DNA from: Hadesarchaea archaeon | GTDB lineage: Archaea; Hadarchaeota; Hadarchaeia; Hadarchaeales; Hadarchaeaceae | DNA length: 13,674 nucleotides | Direction: 5' to 3' | Assembly: GCA_003661465.1 (NCBI GenBank) | Contig: QMWE01000017.1 | Location: 1 to 13,674 of the forward strand | In this document: piece after piece, positions 6,690-12,852 of the stretch | Layout of the letters: the number at the start of each line of letters is the position of its first letter | How positions within the stretch are numbered: the first letter of the stretch is position 1 | Notes under the pieces: generated by a model | Told to the model about the DNA's origin: nothing | The model's input: the letters and a program-made list of their open reading frames with translations, nothing else | Databases searched by the model: none | Translations under genes and position numbers: made by a program

Positions 6690-7115
6690 ATGGGTAAGAA
6701 AGGTGCGGGTACCTCAATAGGAGTTTCGCCGGTGACTCCTGTCCGGGTCATCCCAATCAACGCACGGCTCATCTGCGCCGACAATACAGGGGCTAGGGAG
6801 ATCCAGATCGTGAGTGTGATGGGCTACAGGGGCAGACGAGCCCGCATGGCCCGGGCTGGCGTCGGAGATCGGGTAGTTGCTTCCGTGAAAAAAGGGACAC
6901 CAGAACTTCGGTCACAGCTGGTTCAGGCCGTCATCATAAGACAGACCAAGGAGTATCGTCGTATGGATGGAATGCGCATAAAATTTGAGGATAACGCAGC
7001 TGTTCTAGTCACGCCCGATGCTGCTCCCCGAGGATCTGAGATAAAAGGCCCCATGGCCAGAGAGGCCGCGGAAAGGTGGCCAAGAGTTGCTGGAATAGCT
7101 TCGGTTGTGGTGTAG
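6690..7115 (+). CDS. rpl14: Large subunit ribosomal protein L14 (uL14)
   Basis: uL14 lies on the subunit interface of 50S, forms bridges to 16S rRNA and, in archaea/eukaryotes, contacts the anti-association factor aIF6. The product is 141 residues with a short Gly/Lys N-terminal extension. The core is plain: INARLICADNTGAREIQIVS (23-42), GVGDRVVASVKKGTPE, VIIRQTKEYRRMDGMRIKFE, DNAAVLV, and the C-terminal AERWPRVAGIASVVV. GGAGGG (6677-6682) is 7 bases before the ATG. Length is slightly above the usual archaeal value because of the N-terminus. Confidence 0.97.
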   Translation: MGKKGAGTSIGVSPVTPVRVIPINARLICADNTGAREIQIVSVMGYRGRRARMARAGVGDRVVASVKKGTPELRSQLVQAVIIRQTKEYRRMDGMRIKFEDNAAVLVTPDAAPRGSEIKGPMAREAAERWPRVAGIASVVV

Positions 7116-7118
7116 AGC

Positions 7119-7481
7119 ATGGTGACCAAACAACCTCGAAAACAGCGTTTGCGCTTGTTTTCCGCTTCACTTCATTCCCGCCACAAGCATCTTTCAGCCC
7201 CGCTCAGTCGGGAACTCAGGGAAAAATGCAAAACACGTTCTCTCCCGGTCAGAAAAGGTGATCGCGTCCGTGTGCTCAGCGGGGACTTTAAAAAACTTGA
7301 AGGCGATGTCGTTGGGGTCGATATGAAACGGGGTCTTATTCAGGTGGAAGGAGGGTCCGTGACAAAAGCGGACGGCACGCAGGTTCCGAGGATGATCCAC
7401 CCCTCAAATGTTTTATTGTTGAGGCTGGCCGAAGACAAGGAACGCGCGCGCGTCCTGGAAAGGAGGTCTGGGAGTGGCTAG
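7119..7481 (+). CDS. rpl24: Large subunit ribosomal protein L24 (uL24)
   Basis: uL24 starts 50S assembly by binding the 5' region of 23S rRNA. The product is 120 residues with the archaeal/eukaryotic N-terminus (KQPRKQRLRLFSASLHSRHK, LSRELREKCKTRSLPVRKGD). A KOW motif runs from about 46 to 72 (KGDRVRVLSGDFKKLEGDVV), followed by VPRMIHPSNVLLLRL. The SD is modest (GGTG, 7109-7112). The last 8 bases overlap S4e, and the Lys/Arg/Gly-rich C-terminus encodes the strong SD of S4e. Confidence 0.96.
   Translation: MVTKQPRKQRLRLFSASLHSRHKHLSAPLSRELREKCKTRSLPVRKGDRVRVLSGDFKKLEGDVVGVDMKRGLIQVEGGSVTKADGTQVPRMIHPSNVLLLRLAEDKERARVLERRSGSG
7462..7467 (+). promoter_or_regulatory. Strong Shine-Dalgarno site for S4e
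   Basis: GGAGGT within the longer AAAGGAGGT (7459-7467) lies 6 bases before GTG 7474. It fixes the non-ATG start of S4e, which lies inside the last codons of L24. It is among the best matches to the archaeal consensus in the window and may make up for the weak GTG codon. Confidence 0.75.
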
Positions 7482-8205
7482 CAAAGGTGGAAGCAGACAT
7501 CTGAAGCGATATGCCATATCCAGAAAACTTAGATTGCCCAGAAAATCGTACGTGTGGTCCACCAAACCGGCACCTGGTCCACACTCAAACGAAAGCTCAA
7601 TTCCGATCCGCGTCGCTCTTCGTGATTATCTCTCGGTGGGACATACTGCTAGGGAAGTTGACCACATCATCGTCGGAGGCAACGTGCTTGTGGATGGAAA
7701 GGTCAGGCGGGAGCCAAAATTTCCAATCGGCCTCATGGATGTGGTACAACTTCCGGCTCTTAATAGCAGTTATCGTGTGCTTTTGGACAGGAGGGGGCGT
7801 TTGATCCTGGTCAAGATACCCCAGGAGGAGGCATCGATAAAGCTGTGCAGGGTCATACGGAAACAGACCATCAGGGGAAAAAAGGTTCATCTAACGTTTC
7901 ATGATGGGAAAACCGCATCCGGAGACCTAAATAACTTTAAACTTGGAGATGTCGCAAAATTGGAGCTACCGGGACTGAAGATATCTGAACGTCTTCCTTT
8001 CGAGGTGGGCGCTGTCGCCTTGGTGACCGGGGGCAGCAATGTCGGCAGGATCGGAAGGATCTCCGAGATCAGACTCGTAGCTGGGACCCAACCGAATATC
8101 GTAATACTGAAAAGCGATGAGGGGGAGCTTCAAGCACCGGAACATTACGTGTTCGTAGTAGGAAGGGAGAAGCCCTCCATTTCTCTCTCAGGTGAGAGTC
8201 CATGA
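7474..8205 (+). CDS. rps4e: Small subunit ribosomal protein S4e (eS4)
   Basis: eS4 is found in archaea and eukaryotes but not bacteria, and binds the 30S body. The 243 residues start with the typical MASKGGSRHLKRYAISRKLR (GTG start), then the S4 RNA-binding domain (about 42-105, with AREVDHIIVGGNVLVDGKVR), the central eS4 domain with TFHDGKTASGD, and a C-terminal KOW motif (about 182-196, ALVTGGSNVGRIGRI). A strong SD supports the GTG start, which overlaps L24 by 8 bases. L5 begins at an ATGA overlap. Length is normal. Confidence 0.97.
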   Translation: MASKGGSRHLKRYAISRKLRLPRKSYVWSTKPAPGPHSNESSIPIRVALRDYLSVGHTAREVDHIIVGGNVLVDGKVRREPKFPIGLMDVVQLPALNSSYRVLLDRRGRLILVKIPQEEASIKLCRVIRKQTIRGKKVHLTFHDGKTASGDLNNFKLGDVAKLELPGLKISERLPFEVGAVALVTGGSNVGRIGRISEIRLVAGTQPNIVILKSDEGELQAPEHYVFVVGREKPSISLSGESP

Positions 8206-8708
8206 ACCCCATGCGCGAAATCAGAGTTGAGAAGGTGGTCCTCAATATCGGAACCGGTGAGGGAGGGGATAAACTTGCCAAGGCCGAGAGGATCCTTCAG
8301 AGCATCACAGGACAAAAGCCGGCTAGGACCTTTGCAAAAAAATCTGTGAGGGAATGGGGGGTGAAGCGTGGAGCTCCTCTGGGATGCATGGTAACCCTCC
8401 GTGGTGAGCGCGCGATCGAGACCCTGAAAAGACTATTTGACGCAGTGGAGCGGCGTTTGAAAAAGGATTCGTTCGATGAAAGTGGAAATTTCGCCTTTGG
8501 TATCAGGGAACATATCGACATTCCCGGAGTTTCTTACGATCCAGAGCTCGGCGTGTTTGGGATGGATGTGTGCGTTGCGCTTATGAGGCCCGGATACAGA
8601 ATAAGACGCAGACGAAGGCTGACTCGGCCCGTCCCCGCGTCGCACATCGTCACCAGAGAGGAAGCGATAAATTTCATTAGTGAGAAGTTTGGAGTCCAGG
8701 TGGTCTGA
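8202..8708 (+). CDS. rpl5: Large subunit ribosomal protein L5 (uL5)
   Basis: uL5 binds 5S rRNA, sits in the central protuberance and contacts P-site tRNA and the 30S head. The 168-residue product shows REIRVEKVVLNIGTGEGGDK (5-24), LQSITGQKPARTFAKKSVRE (32-51), GAPLGCMVTLRG, and the C-terminal part NFAFGIREHIDIPG, LMRPGYRIRRRRR and EEAINFISEKFGV. The start at 8202 is supported by AGGTGA (8190-8195) 6 bases upstream and by the ATGA overlap with S4e; ATG 8211 is less likely. The TGA shares a base with the S14 ATG. Confidence 0.96.
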   Translation: MNPMREIRVEKVVLNIGTGEGGDKLAKAERILQSITGQKPARTFAKKSVREWGVKRGAPLGCMVTLRGERAIETLKRLFDAVERRLKKDSFDESGNFAFGIREHIDIPGVSYDPELGVFGMDVCVALMRPGYRIRRRRRLTRPVPASHIVTREEAINFISEKFGVQVV

Positions 8709-8854
8709 TGTCGAAGGCAAAATTTGGGAAAGGCGCGCATAAATGCATGCACTGCGGCAGGTACAAGTTCGTCTACCAGCAACATGGGCTGAGGCTGTGC
8801 AGGCGGTGTTTCCGGGAGCTAGCTCCGAAGATGGGATTCAAAAAATACAGTTAG
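8708..8854 (+). CDS. rps14: Small subunit ribosomal protein S14 (uS14), zinc-binding form
   Basis: A 48-residue protein of the 30S head. It starts MSKAKFGKGAHKCMHCGRYK and ends APKMGFKKYS. Two CxxC pairs (Cys 13/16 and Cys 31/34, in CMHC and CRRC) form the zinc site of the short archaeal/eukaryotic S14 form. The ATG overlaps the L5 stop (TGATG), and S8 follows 9 bases after the TAG. Such short genes are easily missed, but the position between L5 and S8 and the intact metal site make this one certain. Length is slightly under the common value of 50-56 residues, with nothing essential missing. Confidence 0.96.
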   Translation: MSKAKFGKGAHKCMHCGRYKFVYQQHGLRLCRRCFRELAPKMGFKKYS

Positions 8855-8863
8855 GTGCGAACG

Positions 8864-9253
8864 ATGTTGCTCGATCCGCTTGCCAATGCCCTCTCCAAGA
8901 TACAAAATCACGAGATGGCTAGAAAGCGAGAGGTGGAACTTGCGCCGGGATCCAGGTTGATCAGGGAGGTTCTCCAGCTCATGCTGGATGGGGGTTTTAT
9001 CGAAAATTTCGAGTTCATAGACGACAAAAGGGCGGGCAGATTTAAGGTGGCCCTCAAGGGAAGGATAAACAAGTGCGGGGTGATAAAACCCCGATATTCT
9101 GTCAGACACGATGAATACGAGCAGTGGGAAAAGCGCTATCTTCCCGCGGCTGGTTTTGGTGTGCTCGTGGTCTCGACCCCTCGCGGTGTGATGACGCATA
9201 AAAAAGCCATGGAAATGGGGCTGGGTGGTCGCCTCTTGGCCTACATCTATTAG
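8864..9253 (+). CDS. rps8: Small subunit ribosomal protein S8 (uS8)
   Basis: uS8 is a primary 16S rRNA-binding protein that organises the central domain. From ATG 8864 the product is 129 residues and begins MLLDPLANALSKIQNHEMAR, as expected. Later motifs are FIENFEFIDDKRAGRFKVAL, GRINKCGVIKPRYSV, and the C-terminal GFGVLVVSTPRGVMTHKKAM with a short end. GTG 8855 is in frame and possible, but AGGTG (8853-8857) is 6 bases before ATG 8864 and would overlap the GTG, so the ATG is chosen. This is the last gene before the only real gap in the cluster. Confidence 0.95.
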   Translation: MLLDPLANALSKIQNHEMARKREVELAPGSRLIREVLQLMLDGGFIENFEFIDDKRAGRFKVALKGRINKCGVIKPRYSVRHDEYEQWEKRYLPAAGFGVLVVSTPRGVMTHKKAMEMGLGGRLLAYIY

Positions 9254-9326
9254 ATCAAACTTTTTCACCACACTTTTTATTAAAGAAAGTTGAAAATAGA
9301 CGGAGCGTATATGGAGTGCGTTGACG
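9254..9326 (+). promoter_or_regulatory. Intergenic gap with T-rich possible terminator and archaeal TATA-like box
   Basis: This is the only sizeable non-coding stretch in the window. It has two five-T runs (9261-9265 and 9274-9278), a signal archaeal RNA polymerase can use for termination. TTTTTATTAAAG (9274-9285) resembles an archaeal TATA box; a start site about 25 bases downstream would give a leader of about 25 bases before L6. AACTTT (9258-9263) and AAAGTT (9286-9291) could pair weakly. GGAGTG (9313-9318) is the L6 ribosome binding site, 8 bases from its ATG. The roles of promoter and terminator are inferred. Confidence 0.45.
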
Positions 9327-9857
9327 ATGAAGCCCGTGATCAAAGAGGAGCTTGAGGTACCCGAAGGCGTGGAGCTGAAAGTGTCGGGTAGGACGGTCGA
9401 GGTCAGTGGACCAAAGGGTAAGCTTACCCGAACTTTCGACTTTCAGAGGGTGAGCATTAAGGTCGAAGGAAAAAAGGTCCTCATAAGTTCGGATTCCACG
9501 CGCCGTAGGGACAAGGCTGCCGTCATGACGGTCAGATCGCACTTGCGAAACATGTTCAAGGGAGTTACAGAAGGATTCACCTACAAATTGAAGGTCGTGT
9601 ATTCTCATTTTCCGATAACCGTAAAGGTCGATGGAAAACGGGTGCTAATACAAAATTTTATCGGAGAGCGGGCCCCACGAGTGGCGAAGATCGTTGGGGA
9701 TGTCAGCGTGGAGGTTCATGGAGATGAGATCCTCGTGAAAGGGATAAACAAGGATGATGTGGGACAAACGGCTTTCAACATCGAACAGGCCACTCAGGTA
9801 AAGTATCGAGATCTGAGGGTTTTCCAGGATGGTTGCTACATCACGGAAAGAGGGTGA
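9327..9857 (+). CDS. rpl6: Large subunit ribosomal protein L6 (uL6)
   Basis: uL6 sits near the factor-binding site of 50S, beside the sarcin-ricin loop. The 176-residue product has the two repeated L6 domains: VPEGVELKVSGRTVEVSGPK (11-30) and GKLTR in the first, and a second with KLKVVYSHFPITVKV, NFIGERAPRVAKIVG, and the ending GINKDDVGQTAFNIEQATQV. An in-frame TTG at 9321 is only 2 bases from the SD, so ATG 9327 (8 bases) is chosen, giving the usual MKPVIKEELEVPEG start. It is the first gene after the 73-base gap and may head a second transcript. Confidence 0.96.
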   Translation: MKPVIKEELEVPEGVELKVSGRTVEVSGPKGKLTRTFDFQRVSIKVEGKKVLISSDSTRRRDKAAVMTVRSHLRNMFKGVTEGFTYKLKVVYSHFPITVKVDGKRVLIQNFIGERAPRVAKIVGDVSVEVHGDEILVKGINKDDVGQTAFNIEQATQVKYRDLRVFQDGCYITERG

Positions 9858-9861
9858 AAAG

Positions 9862-10242
9862 ATGGGGAAAAGACATCCAACGTTCAGACGGCAGGAGTGG
9901 TTCAGGTTCAAGAGGCTCGGAGAAAAGTGGCGCAGACCGCGTGGACGCGACAGCAAGATGCGTTTGGGCCTTTCGGGGAAGCCGTCCACGGTCTCGATTG
10001 GATACGGTTCTCCTCGAGCTGGGAGAGGGATCCATCCCTCAGGTCTTTCGGAGGTGTTGGTTGAAAACCTGCGGGATCTGGAAGACATCGATCCGGACAG
10101 GCAGGCAATCAGGATATCATCAAAAGTAGGTGGTAAGAAGCGGGAGCAGATCCTCGCCAAGGCGAAGGAAAGAAACATCAAGGTGCTCAATCCAGGGGTG
10201 AAAAAACGTGAAGCTGAGCGAAAAGAAGAGGCTGGCGGCTAG
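9862..10242 (+). CDS. rpl32e: Large subunit ribosomal protein L32e (eL32)
   Basis: eL32 is an archaeal/eukaryotic 50S protein without a bacterial counterpart. From ATG 9862 the product is 126 residues and starts GKRHPTFRRQEWFRFKRLGE after Met; then come KWRRPRGRDSKMRLGLSGKP, SIGYGSPRAGRGIHPSGLSE, and DRQAIRISSKVGGKKREQIL. The frame is open back to 9829, inside L6, but that stretch is not L32e-like, and GGGTGA (9852-9857) sits just before 9862. The charged C-terminal tail (GVKKREAERKEEAGG) runs 35 bases into L19e, so its exact sequence is tied to the start of that gene. Confidence 0.95.
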   Translation: MGKRHPTFRRQEWFRFKRLGEKWRRPRGRDSKMRLGLSGKPSTVSIGYGSPRAGRGIHPSGLSEVLVENLRDLEDIDPDRQAIRISSKVGGKKREQILAKAKERNIKVLNPGVKKREAERKEEAGG

Positions 10243-10657
10243 AATCCTCAAAGTTGGCGTAAACAGGATCTGGGTCGACCCTGAGCGCACGGGAGACATC
10301 TCGGCAGCGATAACGCGCGAGGACATAAGGCGCCTGATCAAATCCGGAGCCATCCGCGCGAAACCAGCCCGGGGAACCAGCCGGGGAAGGGCAAGAAAAC
10401 TATCACTCAAGAGAAAAAAAGGAAGACGGAGCGGCCCGGGGAGCAGGAAGGGAGCCAAACACGCGAGATTTCGGGAAAAATCAAGGTGGATCCAGACCGT
10501 TCGTCCCCTGCGCTCGAGATTGCGTGAGCTGAAAAAAGAAGGATTGATCGGGCCGAGAGAATACCGACGTTTGTATCGCATGATCGGAGGAGGAGTTTTC
10601 AGGAGCAAGGCTCACCTTGAAACCCACCTCAAGGAGAAGGGCATATTGAAGGGATAG
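10208..10657 (+). CDS. rpl19e: Large subunit ribosomal protein L19e (eL19)
   Basis: eL19 is an archaeal/eukaryotic protein near the tunnel exit that also reaches the 30S subunit. The 149-residue product starts at GTG with KLSEKKRLAARILKVGVNRI, then DPERTGDISAAITREDIRRL, KSGAIRAKPARGTSRGRARK, a Lys/Arg/Gly-rich middle helix, and YRRLYRMIGGGVFRSKAHLE near the end. GGGGTGA (10195-10201) is 6 bases before the GTG. The start lies 35 bases inside L32e, the longest overlap in this window, and it is supported by both the SD and the family N-terminus. Confidence 0.95.
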   Translation: MKLSEKKRLAARILKVGVNRIWVDPERTGDISAAITREDIRRLIKSGAIRAKPARGTSRGRARKLSLKRKKGRRSGPGSRKGAKHARFREKSRWIQTVRPLRSRLRELKKEGLIGPREYRRLYRMIGGGVFRSKAHLETHLKEKGILKG

Positions 10658-10659
10658 AT

Positions 10660-11256
10660 ATGACCAAAGTAGGTCCTCGTTACAAGGTTGAGTTCAGGAG
10701 AAAGCGGGAGGGCAGGACCGACTATCGACGGAGACTGAATTTGCTGAGATCTGGAAAACCACGTTTGGTGGTCAGGATCTCTCTCAAACACGTGGCCGCG
10801 CAGGTAGTTCGGGCCACGCCCTCTGGAGATATCGTCCTTGCCTCGGCGCACTCGAAGCAGCTGGGCAAATTCGGGTGGAAGGCCCACACTTCGAACGTTC
10901 CGGCGAGTTATCTGGTAGGTTTGCTCTGCGGATACCGGGCCCTGAAGGCCGGCGTGAAAGAGTCCGTGCTGGACATGGGGATGCACGATGTGGTTCCTCA
11001 GTCCAAGGTATTCGCGGTCCTCAAGGGAGCCCTCGATGCTGGCTTGAGCGTTCCCCACGGTGAGGGAATTTTGCCCCAGGAAGAGAGGATCATTGGGGGA
11101 CACATCTCTCAGTATGCTGAGAGGTTGAAAAAAGAGAATCCAGATAAGTACAGGTCCCGTTTTTCGAGGTATCTCGAAGGAGGGGTTCCACCGGAACGGA
11201 TCCCCGAGCATTTTAATGAAGTTAAACAAGCAATAATAACACAATTTGGTGGGTGA
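10660..11256 (+). CDS. rpl18: Large subunit ribosomal protein L18 (uL18/L5e)
   Basis: uL18 binds 5S rRNA together with L5 and forms the central protuberance. The product is 198 residues, the long archaeal/eukaryotic form. Motifs are GPRYKVEFRRKREGRTDYRR (5-24), the core SGKPRLVVRISLKHVAAQVV, SHSKQLGKFGWKAHT-type segment (here with AHSKQLG), VPASYLVGLLCGYRALKAGV, then HGEGILPQEERIIGGHISQY and a C-terminal helix. The start lies 2 bases after the L19e stop with a modest AAGGGAT upstream. S5 follows 7 bases after the TGA. Confidence 0.96.
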   Translation: MTKVGPRYKVEFRRKREGRTDYRRRLNLLRSGKPRLVVRISLKHVAAQVVRATPSGDIVLASAHSKQLGKFGWKAHTSNVPASYLVGLLCGYRALKAGVKESVLDMGMHDVVPQSKVFAVLKGALDAGLSVPHGEGILPQEERIIGGHISQYAERLKKENPDKYRSRFSRYLEGGVPPERIPEHFNEVKQAIITQFGG

Positions 11257-11263
11257 ACCGTGG

Positions 11264-11938
11264 ATGTCGAGACCTCAAAAGGAGTTCAATGTTGAGCTGT
11301 GGGAGCCAAGCACCAGCTTGGGGCGGGCAGTAAAAGAGGGACGGATAACCAGCATATCTCAGATTCTCCGGGCGGGCAATCCCATAAAAGAGGTTGAGGT
11401 CGTTGATGCACTGGTACCGAATCTCGAGGAGAGGGTCTTGGGGGTAAGCTTGGTCCAGCGAATGCACAAGTCGGGACGCCGGGTTAAATATAAAGTTGTG
11501 GTCGTGGTCGGAAATCGGGATGGTGTCGTCGGCGTTGGGCAGGGGAGCACCAGAGAGATAAGCTCCTCGATAAGGAAGGCCGTGAACAACGCAAAATTGA
11601 ATTTGATCGAAGTGGTCAGGGGATGCGGAAGCTGGGAGTGTGGATGCGGCCGCCCACACTCGGTTCCGTTCAAGGTGACCGGGAAACGTGGCAGCGCCAG
11701 GGTCACCATAATACCCGCTCCCCGTGGCCTTGGTATCGCCGCCGCCGAGGTACCAAGGACGATCCTCCGCATGGCCGGGATCAAGGACGCCTGGACACGT
11801 TCGGAGGGACAGACCAGGACGACCCTGAACTTCGCTTTCGCCACGATTGAAGCGCTCAGGCAGACCACACAGGCGACCCTACGAGAACAGTTTAGGGAGC
11901 ATGTCCATGTCGGGAATACAGGTGAGACAAATGAGTAA
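11264..11938 (+). CDS. rps5: Small subunit ribosomal protein S5 (uS5)
   Basis: uS5 helps decode mRNA accurately and lies at the mRNA entry. From ATG 11264 it has 224 residues. The N-terminal part (EFNVELWEPSTSLGRAVKEG) is archaeal. The double-stranded-RNA-binding-like domain (about 55-118) includes VVVVVGNRDGVVGVGQG, and the archaeal insert RGCGSWECGCGRPHS has Cys 121, 126 and 128. The C-terminal domain follows (about 135-200, IIPAPRGLGIAAAEVPRTIL). The frame is open to 11246 (TTG, GTG), but GGGTGA (11251-11256) is 7 bases before ATG 11264, which decides the start. It overlaps L30 by 8 bases. Confidence 0.96.
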   Translation: MSRPQKEFNVELWEPSTSLGRAVKEGRITSISQILRAGNPIKEVEVVDALVPNLEERVLGVSLVQRMHKSGRRVKYKVVVVVGNRDGVVGVGQGSTREISSSIRKAVNNAKLNLIEVVRGCGSWECGCGRPHSVPFKVTGKRGSARVTIIPAPRGLGIAAAEVPRTILRMAGIKDAWTRSEGQTRTTLNFAFATIEALRQTTQATLREQFREHVHVGNTGETNE

Positions 11939-12398
11939 GTTGGCCGTAGTCAGGGTTCGAAGCGGAATCAACGCGCGCGAGACGGTAAAAAAAACGTTGA
12001 GTCTCCTTCGTCTGACGCGCGTGAACCATTGCGTCGTGGTTGATGATGACCCCTCCACGCTTGGGATGCTCAGGATGGCCAAGGATTACATAACCTGGGG
12101 AGAGATCGAACCGGAGACCCTCGAACACCTGCTCAGAAAGCGGGGAAGGCTCTCCGGGAACAGACGTCTGACAGACGAGTTCGTTAAATCCAAGACGAAG
12201 TTTTCCGGGATAAAGGAGTTGGCTGTGGCGATGTGTGCAGGGAAAGCCGAATTTGAGGATGTACCGGGTCTTAAAAGGGTCTTCAGACTCCATCCCCCGC
12301 GAAAAGGGTACAGGTCCACAAAGCGACCGGTTGGGGATTTTGGGGATCTCGGTTACCGTGGCGGACGGATAAATGAGTTGATAATGAGAATGGCGTAG
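11931..12398 (+). CDS. rpl30: Large subunit ribosomal protein L30 (uL30), archaeal long form
   Basis: uL30 binds 23S rRNA on the 50S surface. The 155-residue product is the archaeal/eukaryotic long form (bacterial L30 is about 60). It starts MSKLAVVRVRSGINARETVK, then LSLLRLTRVNHCVVVDDDPS, MAKDYITWGEIEPETLEHLL, and a C-terminal extension with VPGLKRVFRLHPPRKGYRST and the Gly-rich FGDLGYRGGRINELIMRMA. ATG 11931 has AGGTGA (11920-11925) 5 bases before it and overlaps the S5 stop by 8 bases. The frame is open to 11847 inside S5, but that part is not L30-like. Confidence 0.95.
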   Translation: MSKLAVVRVRSGINARETVKKTLSLLRLTRVNHCVVVDDDPSTLGMLRMAKDYITWGEIEPETLEHLLRKRGRLSGNRRLTDEFVKSKTKFSGIKELAVAMCAGKAEFEDVPGLKRVFRLHPPRKGYRSTKRPVGDFGDLGYRGGRINELIMRMA

Positions 12399-12406
12399 GT
12401 GGAGAT

Positions 12407-12847
12407 ATGGTGGTTCGAAGACGGAAGAAGGTTAGGACCCAGCGAGGCACACGAACGTATGGGAGAGGATGTGCCAAGCGCGGACGTGGTAGCGGGGAGA
12501 GGGCCGGCACGGGATTGAGTGGTGGTCACAAACAAAAGTGGTCGTACATCCTCAGACATATGCCGGATCATTTCGGAAAACACGGCTTTAAACGCCCATC
12601 TTCAGTTCGGGAGGAGATCGAAGCGATCAACGTTGGAGAACTCGATGAACGTTTGGACGAACTTTCGCAATCAGGGATCGCGAAACGGGAGGGAGAGAAA
12701 TTTGTGGTCGATGTCCGCAAACTGGGATTCCGGAAGGTGTTGGGCGGTGGCCGGGTCACGCATCCTCTCGAGGTTATAGCCGAGAAATTTTCCGAATCTG
12801 CCAGAAGAAAGCTCGATGAGGCAGGTGGCAAGGCAGTCTCCGGGTGA
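12407..12847 (+). CDS. rpl15: Large subunit ribosomal protein L15 (uL15)
   Basis: uL15 is a late-assembling 50S protein with a long basic Gly-rich arm. The 146-residue product has this arm at the start: MVVRRRKKVRTQRGTRTYGR and KRGRGSGERAGTGLSGGHKQ. The archaeal segment HMPDHFGKHGFKRPSS follows, then a globular C-terminal domain (VDVRKLGFRKVLGGGRVTHP and EVIAEKFSESARRKLDEAGG). GGTGG (12398-12402) is 4 bases before the ATG. The SecY gene follows 5 bases after the stop, the usual archaeal and bacterial order. Confidence 0.95.
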   Translation: MVVRRRKKVRTQRGTRTYGRGCAKRGRGSGERAGTGLSGGHKQKWSYILRHMPDHFGKHGFKRPSSVREEIEAINVGELDERLDELSQSGIAKREGEKFVVDVRKLGFRKVLGGGRVTHPLEVIAEKFSESARRKLDEAGGKAVSG

Positions 12848-12852
12848 AAGCG

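Noticed and set aside
9258..9291. Hairpin AACTTT/AAAGTT in the S8-L6 gap as a bacterial-type terminator
   Set aside because: The stem is only 6 A/T-rich pairs with a loop of over 20 bases, too weak to call; the T-runs alone are the more likely archaeal signal.
9645..10190. A 181-codon - strand frame opposite L6 and L32e
   Set aside because: Both genes on the + strand are certain, and the antisense product has no domain I recognise.
11847..11930. Upstream in-frame extension of L30
   Set aside because: It lies inside the S5 C-terminus and does not resemble L30; a good SD and the family N-terminus support ATG 11931.
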